A stretch of DNA of 64,000 nucleotides from Burkholderiaceae bacterium (GCA_022843955.1 JALHMQ010000002.1:364926-428925); one strand, 5' to 3'. Shown: positions 39,192 to 48,967, counted from the first letter of the stretch. Program-made: numbers and translations. Notes: generated by a model from the sequence alone, not told the origin.

Positions 39192-41516
39192 TCAGGCCGG
39201 CTGCCGCGCTCCCTCGGTGCGCTGGTGCAGCACGTCCATCAGCGCATCGACGTCGACCGGCTTGACCAGGTGCGCGTCGCACCCGGCCCGCAGCGCCTGC
39301 GCGCGATCCTCGGCGCGGCCGTAGCCGGTCAGTGCCACCACATAGAGACCGGCACCAGCCGGCCCGGCGCGCAGCGCACGCGCCGCGTCGTAGCCCGACA
39401 TGTCAGGCAGGCCGATGTCGAGAATCACGGTATCCGGCTTCCAGCGCGCCGCCGCCTCGACCCCGCCCTGCCCGGTGAACGCGGTCTCGCACTCGTAGCC
39501 CAATTGTTCGAGCAGTTGCGCCAGCGACAGCGCGCCATCCTGGTTGTCGTCGATCACCAGCACGCGCTGCCCATGGGCCACCGCCCGCTCTGCATCGGCA
39601 CCCGCACGCACCGGCTCGACTGGCGATCGCGCCATCGGCTCCGATGCCGCGCACAGCGGCAGCCACACCGTCATCTGCGTGCCCTGGCTCAGGCCGGCGC
39701 TGAACGCGCGCACCGTGCCGCCATGCATCTCGACAATCGACTTGACCAGCGACAGGCCGATGCCCAGTCCGCCGCGCTGCCGATGCGCGCGCGTGTCGGT
39801 CCGCGCGAACAGATCGAACACCTGCCCCTGGCTGGCCGGCGGAATGCCGATCCCCTGGTCGGTCACCTCGACCTGCGCACGCTCGTCAACGCGGCCGATG
39901 CGCACCGTCACCGTACCCGCGCGGTCGGCGTACTTGGCGGAGTTGTTGAGCAGGTTGGTGAACACCTGAACCAGACGCGCGCGGTCGCCCCACACCCACA
40001 GCGGCTGCGCCGGCGCATCGATCACCAGATGCTGGCCCGCCTCGCGAAGGCCGGGCCCGCTCTGCTCGGCCGCCTCGCCGAAGATCTCCTGCACGCTGTG
40101 CCGCGCATGCTTCAGTTCGAGCCGGTTGTGGGTGATGCGCGAGACATCGAGCAGATCATCCAGCAGGCGCAACATGTGGCCTACCTGTCGCTCGATCACC
40201 GCCGCCGCCCAGCGCATCTGCGCCGGCGCCGCCGTGCCCATCGACAGCACCGCGGCCGCGCTGCGCACCGGCGCCAGCGGATTGCGCAGCTCGTGCGCGA
40301 GGATGGCGAGGAACTCGTCCTTCTTGCGGTCGGCATCGCGCAGCGCCCGCTCGCCCAGCTCGCGCTCGGTGACGTCGAGCACCAGGGCCAGCACCGCCGC
40401 CATCTCGCCATGCTCGTCGAGCATCACCGAGTCGTACCACTCGCACCAGATGGTCTCGCCGTCCTTGCGCCGGTTGCGGTGGAACGAGGCCACGCTGACA
40501 CGCTGCTCGCGCAGACGGCGCGCGGCGCGCTCGACCTTGTCGGCATCTTCCGGGTGCACCAGCGACAGCGCAGCGGCATCGCGGCCGACCGCCTCGTCGG
40601 CGCGCCAGCCGAACATGTTCTCCGCCTGGCCGGTCCAGCGCGTCACCTTGAACTCGCGGTCGAACATCACCACCGCCAGCGGCGTCTGCGACAGCAGGAT
40701 GTCGACCGTGTCCATTGCCTGTCGATAGGCGCGCTCGCGCTCCTGAGCCGCGGCCAGCGACTGACTCAGGCGCGCCTGGCTGGCGGTCAGCTCGGTGATG
40801 TCGAGCCCGGTGGCGCCGATGCCCACCTGCCCGTCCGGCAGCGCCACCGGAAAGCGCACCACGCGAAACACGCGGTCACCGATCCGCATGCTGTCCTGCG
40901 TGACCGATGCCCGCGTGCGCCTGACTTCCTGTTCCGCCACGGCTGCCGCGGTGGCGCGCCCCGGCGGCAGCATGTCGTGGTCGGTCTTGCCGATCATGTC
41001 GGCGCAGTCGACCCGGGCAGCCGCGCCGGCGGCGCGATTGGCGAACACATAGCGGCCCTGCCCGTCCTTGAGCCACACCAGCTGCTCGCTGTTGTCGACG
41101 TGCAGCTGCAGGTGTTCGCGCGAGCTGCGCAGCTCGGCAACCAACTTGTCGCTGCGCTCGGCGTGCGCACGCGCCTGTCGCCGCGCGCGATGCAGCCTCT
41201 CGACAAACCCGCAGATCGCCAGTGCGACGATCGCGAAGGCGACGGTGCGTTGGTTGAAATACGTGCCCGGCATCAGCCCCAGTTCGATGCTCGCGCCCAC
41301 GCCGGCGATGCACAGCGCCGCGGTGGCCAAGCCCGGCCACCAGCCGCCGTAGGCGGCGCTCAGCGCCACCGCCGGCACCGCCAGGTAGTACGCCGCCTGT
41401 GCGCCGATGTACACCGAGATCCACGGCCGCAGCACGACCGCCAGCATCGCGCAGGCAAGTGCCACCGCCCACGGCGCGATGCGCCGGCTCAGGGTGTCGT
41501 CGGTCGTTGCCGCCAT
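39192..41516 (-). CDS. Hybrid histidine kinase with two PAS domains and a receiver
   Basis: 774 residues from the ATG at 41516. Four N-terminal membrane helices (about 14-104, DUF4118/MASE-like), PAS 1 (about 135-245), PAS 2 (about 265-385), HisKA with H408 in LAILAHELRNPL, HATPase (about 505-620; NLLNNSAKYA, DQGIGIPP, GGLGIGLSL) and a receiver (about 651-765) with the phosphoacceptor D700 in DTVILDIGLPDMSGYD and K752. All catalytic residues are in place. No separate response regulator lies next to it, so output probably goes through a phosphotransfer protein elsewhere. Confidence 0.94.
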   Translation of the reverse strand: MAATTDDTLSRRIAPWAVALACAMLAVVLRPWISVYIGAQAAYYLAVPAVALSAAYGGWWPGLATAALCIAGVGASIELGLMPGTYFNQRTVAFAIVALAICGFVERLHRARRQARAHAERSDKLVAELRSSREHLQLHVDNSEQLVWLKDGQGRYVFANRAAGAAARVDCADMIGKTDHDMLPPGRATAAAVAEQEVRRTRASVTQDSMRIGDRVFRVVRFPVALPDGQVGIGATGLDITELTASQARLSQSLAAAQERERAYRQAMDTVDILLSQTPLAVVMFDREFKVTRWTGQAENMFGWRADEAVGRDAAALSLVHPEDADKVERAARRLREQRVSVASFHRNRRKDGETIWCEWYDSVMLDEHGEMAAVLALVLDVTERELGERALRDADRKKDEFLAILAHELRNPLAPVRSAAAVLSMGTAAPAQMRWAAAVIERQVGHMLRLLDDLLDVSRITHNRLELKHARHSVQEIFGEAAEQSGPGLREAGQHLVIDAPAQPLWVWGDRARLVQVFTNLLNNSAKYADRAGTVTVRIGRVDERAQVEVTDQGIGIPPASQGQVFDLFARTDTRAHRQRGGLGIGLSLVKSIVEMHGGTVRAFSAGLSQGTQMTVWLPLCAASEPMARSPVEPVRAGADAERAVAHGQRVLVIDDNQDGALSLAQLLEQLGYECETAFTGQGGVEAAARWKPDTVILDIGLPDMSGYDAARALRAGPAGAGLYVVALTGYGRAEDRAQALRAGCDAHLVKPVDVDALMDVLHQRTEGARQPA

Positions 41517-41674
41517 TGTCAGACTGCCTTGGTGTCGCGATCGCCCAGCGCCTGTCCTGCGCTCGTGGTTTGCGGTGCGCCGACACCAAGCGTCGTCGAT
41601 TGCGTGTGATTCGGCACTTCCGGGAAGTTCGTAGGAAGGTCGCGCCAGTGATCTCCACGATTGACGCGGCCACC

Positions 41675-41706
41675 AAAACGAAAAGGCCCCGCACAAGCGC
41701 GGAGCC
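41675..41706 (-). terminator. Terminator downstream of the C1-peptidase gene
   Basis: On the minus strand GGCTCCGC / GCGGGGCC form an 8-bp stem (one G-T pair) with a 6-base loop, followed by TTTTCGTTTT. It lies between the C1-peptidase stop and the sensor-kinase start. Confidence 0.8.
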
Positions 41707-41758
41707 AAGGTACGTCCCGACGCGGCCGGCGGTGGCCGGCCGCGCGTCTGTCGCGGCC

Positions 41759-44476
41759 TCAGCGCGGCGCATCCTCGATATTGATGCAGCGCCCGCTCCA
41801 CACCCGTTGCGTCTTGGTACGCGACGCCTCCGGTGCGTTGACGCGCACGTCCACCGTGCAGCGGTACGGCTCGTTGAGCGCGCCGAACACGAATGGCAGC
41901 AGATCGAAGCTGGCGCCGCCGCGCGTGGTCAGCGTGCGCGATGGCGTGACCGCAGTAGGGAAGTAGGTCGAGTACGTCCAGTCGTAGGTCAGTGCCTCGT
42001 TGGCCGGGTTCTCGACCACCACCTTGCCGAGGTAGCGCGACAGATCCGGGCCGAAGATGCCGAACTTGCAGCCGATCTGGCGCAGGTCGATCACCGCGTT
42101 GCTCGCTACCAGGTTGTCGGTGCAACCGGCGAAGTTGCCACTGATGAACAGCGAGTCGCGCGAGTAGACGCCGGCGCTGCTGATGCGCGGATACGGATTG
42201 TCCGGCGGCGGTTGCACGAACACAGAGAGCACGCCGCTGCCGGCGCGGCCTTCGCGGTCCTGCGTGCTGGCGCGCACTTCGCGGTCGCCCTGCGCGCCGA
42301 AGCGGATCGTGCGCGTGCAGCCGGCGCCGGAGACGATCGTGTCGGGCGCCGTCACGGTCCAGGTCATGGCGTTGCACAGGCCGGTGAGATCACTCTCGTT
42401 GGCATCGGACACCACGGCGTTGACGACGAAGTTCTCGCCCTGCCTGGGCGTGCCGCTGGTCTCGAAGCGCACCGTGGGCGCGGAGTTCAGCACGATCACG
42501 TCTTTCGTCGCGGTCACCACCTGGCTGCCGTAGCGCGCGGTCAGCGTCAGCGTGCGCAGGCCCTCGGTCTGCAGGTTCACGCGCAGGTTGTTGCCGAACA
42601 GGCTGCCACCGACCGGCGGGTTGACCAGCCACTGACCGTCGAACAGCAGGCCGTCGCGGTTCGAGGTCACCGTCAGGCGCACGTAATTGGCGACCGGATG
42701 CGTGATGGCAAAGCGGCCGGCGAGGTCGCCGATCACGCGCAGATCGACCACCGCGGTGCCCTGCGGATCGATCGCCAGGCCGGAGGTGCCGCCCGGCGTC
42801 ACTTGCTCGGCGTTCCAGCGCGCAGAGCGGGTGGCGTCGAAGTCGAGGATCTCCAGCGTCGAGAAGCGCGTGCTGACGTAATCCGCCGGCACGTAGTAGT
42901 AGCCGCCATCGGCGGCGCAGCCCCACGAGTTGCGCACGATGAAGTAGCCGCCGCCACCGACGTTCACCGGCGAGCCGGGAAACGACAGTTCCTCGTTGCT
43001 GAGAAAGCCCACGATCTGCACCAGGTGGCCGCCGTAGCTGCCGTTGACGAGGTTGCCGGCGGCATTGCGCATCGTCATGCTGTAGTCGGACACGATGCCG
43101 GTGGCCGGCGCCGCCATGATCCCTTCGTACACCGGGAACGAGGCGATGATCGACACGCCGCTGGCCAGCAGCGCGCGGTACTGGTTGAGATTGAACGCCT
43201 GCCCGCTGTTCCAGATCTGCCGCACGCGGCTGGCGGCCACGCCCGGGCCGTTGAACGCCACCTTGTTGTAGCCGCAGAAGTCGAAGCCGAGCACGGTGGT
43301 GCACGAGCGGCGGCTCTGGTGCGCCGTTTCCGAGCAGAAGCCGGTGTAGCCGTTGCAGGCACCGGCATACGAGGCCGCGGTGCCGGCGACACCGCCGTTG
43401 AAGGCGTTATCCGGCCGGCCGAGCGATCGGTTGTAGGTCCAGCCCCCTTCCGACAGCAGCGCCTGGTTGCGATCGACCGCAGCGTTGAGCGCGTTGGCCG
43501 ACGAGCCGCCGTCGACAAAGTCGTTCTCGTACCACTCGCGCTTGACCTTGTTGACGAGAAACTGCTCGGACAGGTCCGCGGGGTTGTTGAGCTGCACCCG
43601 CTCGCGGCTTTCCACCGCGGCGATCGCCGCGAATGCCCAGCAGGTGCCGCGCTCGCCCTGGTCTTTCACCGGCGAGACGAAGCCGCGCAGCGGAAACCAG
43701 TAGCGCCTGACGAAGCCGGTCGGCGAGCAGGCGCCGCCGTTGTCGACACCGTTGCCGGCATTGAGCGGCCGCACCGGCGAGGTGACCGGCGCATCGGGGT
43801 CGAGCCGCGCGTTGTCCAGGTTCACCTGCGTGGCGAGCACCGCGTCCATCTGCGCGGTGGCCTGCCGAAGCTGCGCCAGCGTGGCGCCGCGCAACGTGGC
43901 AGGTGCCGGCACCTGCGCCTTCAGCGCATCGCCGAGCAGGCCGTACGACAGTTCGTACGAGGCCAGCGCGTTGACCGAATCGCGCGCCAGCCGGTAGTCG
44001 GCCGCCGCCTTCTCGATGCGGCTGCCCAGGTCGATCAGCCCGACCTTCTGCCCGTTGGACAGCGTCGCCACCGGCTCGCCTTCGAGATCGTTGGCGGCGC
44101 GCGCCTGCGCCAGCAGCGCAGTGACTTCCGCGCTCAGGTCGGTCTGCGCTTCGAGGAAGGCGCGGTCTGCCGCCACCTGCTGCGCCCGCGTGCCGCGCTG
44201 GGTCTGCTGCGCATCGGGCGTGATCAACTGCAGTTCACCGGCCGCCTGGCGACGACGGAACTCATCGGCGCTGATCGCCTCCGCATCCGCCGGCACGCCG
44301 CCGCGCCAGGCATTGGCGGGTACGTACAGCGTTTCGGGCGGCGGTGCCGGGGGCGGCGCGGCCGGCGTGCTGCCGCCACCTCCGCCGCCACCGCAGGCCG
44401 CCAACGTGAATGCGAACGCCACCGCGAGCGCGGTAATCCGCGCGCGGCGCGCATGCGAGTCCGGTGCCTTGTCCAT
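41759..44476 (-). CDS. Papain-like (C1) cysteine protease lipoprotein
   Basis: 905 residues. Lipobox LAAC (Cys28), a Gly run and Pro-rich linker, and a long helical pro-region (about 65-240). The C1A catalytic domain (about 250-560) has oxyanion Gln and catalytic Cys in VKDQGERGTCWAFAA (C279), His in GGHLVQIVGF, and Asn in YFIVRNSWGC. The C-terminal 340 residues look like beta-sandwich repeats with several cysteines. It is exported and lipid-anchored. The helical pro-region suggests a zymogen. There is no close neighbour in an operon. Confidence 0.87.
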   Translation of the reverse strand: MDKAPDSHARRARITALAVAFAFTLAACGGGGGGGSTPAAPPPAPPPETLYVPANAWRGGVPADAEAISADEFRRRQAAGELQLITPDAQQTQRGTRAQQVAADRAFLEAQTDLSAEVTALLAQARAANDLEGEPVATLSNGQKVGLIDLGSRIEKAAADYRLARDSVNALASYELSYGLLGDALKAQVPAPATLRGATLAQLRQATAQMDAVLATQVNLDNARLDPDAPVTSPVRPLNAGNGVDNGGACSPTGFVRRYWFPLRGFVSPVKDQGERGTCWAFAAIAAVESRERVQLNNPADLSEQFLVNKVKREWYENDFVDGGSSANALNAAVDRNQALLSEGGWTYNRSLGRPDNAFNGGVAGTAASYAGACNGYTGFCSETAHQSRRSCTTVLGFDFCGYNKVAFNGPGVAASRVRQIWNSGQAFNLNQYRALLASGVSIIASFPVYEGIMAAPATGIVSDYSMTMRNAAGNLVNGSYGGHLVQIVGFLSNEELSFPGSPVNVGGGGYFIVRNSWGCAADGGYYYVPADYVSTRFSTLEILDFDATRSARWNAEQVTPGGTSGLAIDPQGTAVVDLRVIGDLAGRFAITHPVANYVRLTVTSNRDGLLFDGQWLVNPPVGGSLFGNNLRVNLQTEGLRTLTLTARYGSQVVTATKDVIVLNSAPTVRFETSGTPRQGENFVVNAVVSDANESDLTGLCNAMTWTVTAPDTIVSGAGCTRTIRFGAQGDREVRASTQDREGRAGSGVLSVFVQPPPDNPYPRISSAGVYSRDSLFISGNFAGCTDNLVASNAVIDLRQIGCKFGIFGPDLSRYLGKVVVENPANEALTYDWTYSTYFPTAVTPSRTLTTRGGASFDLLPFVFGALNEPYRCTVDVRVNAPEASRTKTQRVWSGRCINIEDAPR

Positions 44477-44700
44477 GCCTGTCTCCGTATCGAGGTCGGG
44501 CGCGGCAGACGCCGCCCCTGACTACGAACACGGAAAGCGGGGGAAAGAACGGCCAAGGGGCGAGCGTGAATCTTCAGGGTGAGCTGCTGGCGAGCCGCGG
44601 CACGCCATCTTTGGGTCGCGCTCACTTAGCGCCGCTCGAACTACTTTTCGAGCGCAGAAAGAGCAGCCATCCTGACCTTTCAGCGCTTAAGATGTAGCGC
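44477..44700. promoter_or_regulatory. Upstream region of the defence operon
   Basis: 224 bases between the divergent C1-peptidase and abiEi genes. It holds an 8-bp inverted repeat (44633-44654) and, just before the ATG, TAAGAT at 44689-44694, which would put the transcript start at or next to the start codon. No Shine-Dalgarno is visible for abiEi, consistent with a leaderless message. Confidence 0.4.
44633..44654. promoter_or_regulatory. Candidate AbiEi operator (inverted repeat)
   Basis: CGCTCGAA (44633-44640) and TTCGAGCG (44647-44654) are perfect 8-base arms around a 6-base CTACTT spacer, about 47 bases before abiEi. AbiEi antitoxins of the AbiE family repress their own operons by binding inverted repeats; that this is such a site is inference from position and symmetry. 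Confidence 0.45.
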
Positions 44701-45510
44701 ATGAAACCGGCCGGCCTAAGCGCCACATCCCGCGAACAGCTCAGTCGATTGCTGCGTGACAGCCCATCCGTGCTCACGGCCGACGCCGCAGCCCGCGCTC
44801 TCGGGACGACACACACAGCGGCCGCGCGCAAGTTGGCCGCGTGGTCTCGCGCTGGGTGGCTCGCACGCGTCAGGCGCGGCACCTACGTCCAGGTGCCCAT
44901 CGAGTCGGCATCCACCGACATCGCACTTGACGATCCCTGGTCAGTCGCCACCGCAATGTATGCGCCGTGTTACGTCGGCGGCTGGTCCGCTGCGGAGCAC
45001 TGGGGACTCACCGAACAGATCTTCCGCTCGCTTTGCGTGATGACCGCCACGCGTCCGCGCAACCGCAAGCCCATGCTGCGCAAGGCACGCTTTGAACTTC
45101 ACACGGTGCCAGCAACAAACTTCGTTGGCCTGAAAGCGGTGTGGCGCGGCGGCACCCGAGTTCAGGTGTCGGACCCTGCGCGCACCCTGATCGACATGTT
45201 GGCCGCCCCCGCCCTTGCGGGCGGCATCCGGCACCTGGCCGAGATGTTGGGCACCCTCCTGCGCGATCAGTCCAAGGAGGCAGCCAAGCTGGGTACCTAT
45301 GCCGTCAAGCTCGGCATCGGTTCGGTCTTCAAGCGGCTGGGTTTCTTGCTGGAGCGAGATCACCCAGCCCAAGCCGCATTGATTGCGTTGTGCCGACAGC
45401 ATCTGTCTGCGGGGTACGCCAAGCTCGACCCCGCATTGCCTGCAGATCGCTTGGCAACTGCGTGGCGGGTCTGGGTACCAGCGGTTGACACTCGCGAGAT
45501 GAAGCCGTGA
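44701..45510 (+). CDS. AbiEi-like antitoxin/transcriptional regulator
   Basis: 269 residues. The N-terminal winged helix (about 7-75; SVLTADAAARALGTTHTAAARKLAAWSRAGWLARVRRGTY) is followed by the AbiEi C-terminal domain (about 80-265; YVGGWSAAEHWGLTEQ, VQVSDPARTLIDML). In AbiE systems this protein represses the operon and neutralises the nucleotidyltransferase toxin. Its stop overlaps the GTG start of the toxin gene (GTGA), so the two are translationally coupled. It opens a run that continues straight into hsdR. Confidence 0.87.
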   Translation: MKPAGLSATSREQLSRLLRDSPSVLTADAAARALGTTHTAAARKLAAWSRAGWLARVRRGTYVQVPIESASTDIALDDPWSVATAMYAPCYVGGWSAAEHWGLTEQIFRSLCVMTATRPRNRKPMLRKARFELHTVPATNFVGLKAVWRGGTRVQVSDPARTLIDMLAAPALAGGIRHLAEMLGTLLRDQSKEAAKLGTYAVKLGIGSVFKRLGFLLERDHPAQAALIALCRQHLSAGYAKLDPALPADRLATAWRVWVPAVDTREMKP

Positions 45511-46769
45511 TTCCCAAGCAGGAGATCATGGCCCTGGCCAGCGAGTTGCAGCTGCAGGCGCATGTTGTCGAGAAAGACTATGCGCTCGGCTGGTTCCTGG
45601 CTGGCATCGCCGCGCATCCCGAGATCGGCCCGAGCTGGGTATTCAAAGGCGGCACCTGCTTGAAGAAGTGCTACTTCGAGACTTACCGCTTCTCGGAGGA
45701 CCTCGACTTCACGCTGCAAGACGCCGCGCACTTGGAACAGGCCTTCTTGGCCGATGCTTTTGACGAGATCGGCGATTGGGTCTACGACGCATGTGGCCTG
45801 CAGCTGCCGCCCGAGGCACGCAAGTTCGAAGTGTTCACCAACCCGCGCGGCCAGCAGGCGGCACAAGGCCGTGTCGGCTACCGCGGCCCCCTTGGCCGCG
45901 CCGGTGATCCCCCCCGCATCAAGCTCGACCTCGCTGCCGACGAAGTGCTGGTCCTGACGCCGGTCCAGCGGCCGGTCCATCACCCCTACTCCGACCTGCC
46001 GGCAGCAGGCATTCAAGTCCTGAGCTACTCGTTCGAGGAAGTCTTTGCCGAGAAGATGCGGGCTCTCGCAGAACGCCAGCGGCCGCGGGACTTGTACGAC
46101 GTGGTGCATCTGTATCGCCGCCAAGACCTGCAACCGAACCGCGCCGTTGTCCGCAGCACGTTGGCGCAGAAGTGCGCATTCAAGGGCATTTCCGTTCCAA
46201 CCTACGCCGCACTGACAGATCGCCCTGAGCGAACCGCTATCGAGGTGGAGTGGGAACAGATGCTCGGGCATCAGCTGCCCACCTGCCCACCGTTCATCGA
46301 GTTCTGGCAGGAACTGCCCGCTGTCTTTGACTGGCTCGATGAGCGCAGCGCAGCGTCAGCCCTGCCCCCTGTGCCGACAATCGGCATCGGCCGCACTCAA
46401 CTGGATGACGCCTGGCGCTTGCCGCCGATGGTGCAGGCCTGGGGCGCCGCCGCCGGGTCACTCGAGAGCATCCGCTTCGCGGCAGCCAACCACCTTTGCG
46501 TGCAACTCGCGTACACCAAGCAAGACGGCCAACGCACGGCACCCACGATCGAGCCGTATTCGGTCCGCCGTACCAGTGCGGGCGACCTGTTGCTGTTCGC
46601 CGTGAGGTCCGACACCGGTGAGTCGCGCAGCTACCGGGTCGACCGGATCCGCTCGGCCACTGTCACGCGCCAAGCATTTCGGCCGCGCTATGCAATCGAA
46701 CTGACGGCCTCCGGTCCAGTCCTCGCGCCCACCATGGGCCGAACCGGAATTCGCAAGGGCTCTGCATGA
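45507..46769 (+). CDS. AbiEii-type nucleotidyltransferase toxin with WYL-like tail
   Basis: 420 residues. The N-terminal nucleotidyltransferase (about 15-270) has the family motifs FKGGTCLKKCYFETYRFSED (GG at 48-49, the catalytic ED-x-D set at 64-67) and EKMRALAERQRPRDLYDVVHL. The last 100 residues look like a WYL domain (about 319-391; VQLAYTKQDGQRTAPTIEPY and SYRVDRIRSATVTRQAF), a sensor module common in defence regulators. AbiEii toxins are about 300 residues; the tail is extra. The start is GTG, overlapping abiEi; the stop overlaps the hsdR ATG. Confidence 0.83.
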   Translation: MIPKQEIMALASELQLQAHVVEKDYALGWFLAGIAAHPEIGPSWVFKGGTCLKKCYFETYRFSEDLDFTLQDAAHLEQAFLADAFDEIGDWVYDACGLQLPPEARKFEVFTNPRGQQAAQGRVGYRGPLGRAGDPPRIKLDLAADEVLVLTPVQRPVHHPYSDLPAAGIQVLSYSFEEVFAEKMRALAERQRPRDLYDVVHLYRRQDLQPNRAVVRSTLAQKCAFKGISVPTYAALTDRPERTAIEVEWEQMLGHQLPTCPPFIEFWQELPAVFDWLDERSAASALPPVPTIGIGRTQLDDAWRLPPMVQAWGAAAGSLESIRFAAANHLCVQLAYTKQDGQRTAPTIEPYSVRRTSAGDLLLFAVRSDTGESRSYRVDRIRSATVTRQAFRPRYAIELTASGPVLAPTMGRTGIRKGSA

Positions 46770-48922
46770 CCAACGAAGCCTTCGCCCGCGTGAAGATCGA
46801 TGCGCTGCTCGCGGCGCAGGGCTGGGACACGCTCGACACCCATGCCGTCCGCTTCGAGGTCCAACTGCCCGACGGCACGCGCGCCGACTACGTGCTGTGC
46901 GATCGCCACGGCCGCTCGCTGGCCGTGATCGAAGCCAAGCGCTATTCCGTAAGCCCAGGCGACGCGGCGGCACAGGCAAAGGCCTACGCCCAGCAACTTG
47001 GTGTGCCATACGCCTTCTTGTGTAACGGCAACGAGGTGCTGTTCTGGGAGTGGCAGCGCGAGGCGTATCCGCGGCCGGTGAAGACGATCTTCAAGCAGGA
47101 CGACCTGGAGCGCCGCATTGCCACGCTGTCCGTGCGCCGCGACCCCGCAAGTGTGGACATCGACCGGCGCATCGTCGAGCGTGACTATCAGATCGAGTGC
47201 ATCGACACCCTGTGTCGCGAGATCGGCCTGGGCCGGCGCAAGCTGTTGGTCGAGATGGCCACCGGCACGGGCAAGACGCGTACGGCCGCCGCGTTCATCA
47301 AGCGTCTGTTCGAGGCCAACGCGATCACCCGCGTGCTGTTCCTGGTCGATCGCATCCCGCTGGCCAAGCAAACCGAAGACGCCTTCGCCGAACACCTGCC
47401 GGACTACCCGGCCTATGTGCTGCGCGCCGGCCGGCGCTTCCAGGACGAGAAGCGCATCACCATCACCACGCTGCAGAGCATGGTGAACCTGTACGCCGAG
47501 TACTCCAGCGGCTACTTCGACCTGGTCATCAGCGACGAGTGCCACCGCAGCATCTATGGCCAGTGGAGCGGCGTGCTGCGGCACTTCGACGGCGTGCAGG
47601 TCGGCCTGACGGCGACGCCGTGCGTGGCCGACCCCGATGCTGGCGGCGACGACGAGGACAAGGCGTTCGTGCGCGACACGTTGCGCTTCTTCGAGGTCGA
47701 CGCACCCACGTTCTCGTACAAGCTCAAGACAGCCATCCGCGATGGCTACCTCGTCCCGTACCAGATCTACAAGGCCCAGACGGTCAAGACCGCCGCTGAA
47801 GGTGGCTTCGAGGTCAAGAAGGCCGAGCTCGACTGGTCTGCCATCGACGCCGAAACCCGCGCCGAGCTTGAGAAGCTGTTCGGCGACAAGGAAACGATCA
47901 CCGTCGACCCTTCCGCGCTGGAGCGCCGCTTCACGATCCCTGAACGCAACCGCGCCATCGTGCGCGAGTACCGCCAGGTACTCGACCACGGCTATGTCGA
48001 CGCCAAGGGCGTGCTGCGCAAGCCGCTGCTGGGCAAGGCGATCGTCTTCGCCGTGACAAAGAAGCACGCCGAGACGCTGGCGCGGCTCTTCGACACAGAG
48101 TTCGCGCACCTCAAGCCTTCGCCCGACGTGCGCTTTGCCGATTACGTGGTGAGTGGCCAGGGCGCCGACGACACGGTCGACGGCATGAGCAAGATCCGCC
48201 GCTTCAAGAAGGAGCCGTTCCCGCAGATCCTGGTGTCAGTGAACATGCTCGACACCGGCTTCGACTGCCCCGAGGTGGTCAGCCTCGTCTTCGCGCGCTT
48301 TACTCGATCAGCCATCCTGTATCAGCAGATGCGCGGCCGCGGCACACGCAAGGCACGCAACAAGCCCACGTTCACGATGTTCGACTTCGTCGGCGTGGCG
48401 GACTACCACGGCGACGATGACGACTTCGCCGACGGCGGTGTCATGCGCGATTCAGTGAAGCGTAAGAAGTACGAACCTCGGCGCCTGCTGGCGCTGGACA
48501 TCGACGACCACATCGACCCCACGACTCGCGAATGGGTCACCGTCGACGAGAACGGCAACATGGTGTTTCCCGAAGCTTCGGAGCAGCGCGCCGCCGAACT
48601 GGGTATGCGATTCGAGGCCTGGCTGCTGCAGCGCACGGATCTTGGCGCCGGTGAAGCGTCCTGGCTGCGGATGATCGGCCACCAGCTGCGCGCGAATGCG
48701 GACCACTACGTCGGGGCCGACGCCGAGTTCTCGCTCGACCAGTTTGCCTTCCATCCCTTCTCGCAACTCGGCGGCGTGGCGCAGGCGCTGCGGGTTTTCG
48801 GTAGCCCGGAACGGCTGGCCGAGGTGATCTCCAGTTTGAACGCGCACATGTTTGCCGGGGCGGGTGATCAAGCAAGCCACGAAAAGCGCCCGGCCGACGC
48901 ACCTCCGCCGGCGGCGCATTGA
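46766..48922 (+). CDS. hsdR: Type I restriction enzyme R subunit
   Basis: 718 residues. The N-terminal PD-(D/E)xK nuclease has D41 (RADYVL) and E56-x-K58 (VIEAKR); superfamily 2 motor motifs are Walker A EMATGTGKT (163-171), DECH (257-260), GLTATP, and QMRGRGTRK. The length and order fit the EcoEI-like R subunits. It translocates DNA and cuts unmethylated DNA as part of the HsdRMS complex. The ATG overlaps the abiEii stop (ATGA). A Pro/Ala-rich tail ends the protein. Confidence 0.96.
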   Translation: MTNEAFARVKIDALLAAQGWDTLDTHAVRFEVQLPDGTRADYVLCDRHGRSLAVIEAKRYSVSPGDAAAQAKAYAQQLGVPYAFLCNGNEVLFWEWQREAYPRPVKTIFKQDDLERRIATLSVRRDPASVDIDRRIVERDYQIECIDTLCREIGLGRRKLLVEMATGTGKTRTAAAFIKRLFEANAITRVLFLVDRIPLAKQTEDAFAEHLPDYPAYVLRAGRRFQDEKRITITTLQSMVNLYAEYSSGYFDLVISDECHRSIYGQWSGVLRHFDGVQVGLTATPCVADPDAGGDDEDKAFVRDTLRFFEVDAPTFSYKLKTAIRDGYLVPYQIYKAQTVKTAAEGGFEVKKAELDWSAIDAETRAELEKLFGDKETITVDPSALERRFTIPERNRAIVREYRQVLDHGYVDAKGVLRKPLLGKAIVFAVTKKHAETLARLFDTEFAHLKPSPDVRFADYVVSGQGADDTVDGMSKIRRFKKEPFPQILVSVNMLDTGFDCPEVVSLVFARFTRSAILYQQMRGRGTRKARNKPTFTMFDFVGVADYHGDDDDFADGGVMRDSVKRKKYEPRRLLALDIDDHIDPTTREWVTVDENGNMVFPEASEQRAAELGMRFEAWLLQRTDLGAGEASWLRMIGHQLRANADHYVGADAEFSLDQFAFHPFSQLGGVAQALRVFGSPERLAEVISSLNAHMFAGAGDQASHEKRPADAPPPAAH

Positions 48923-48967
48923 CTCCCGCGCTCCACGCGCAATCAACATAGATCGAGCTACTGACCC

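Noticed and set aside
39111..41609. 832-codon plus-strand frame antisense to the sensor kinase
   Set aside because: The minus strand has all histidine-kinase and receiver motifs in order. The plus frame has none.
41399..44521. 1040-codon plus-strand frame antisense to the C1 protease
   Set aside because: Composition is Arg/His/Ala-rich with no motif, while the opposite strand has a full catalytic C1 domain, so this is a shadow.
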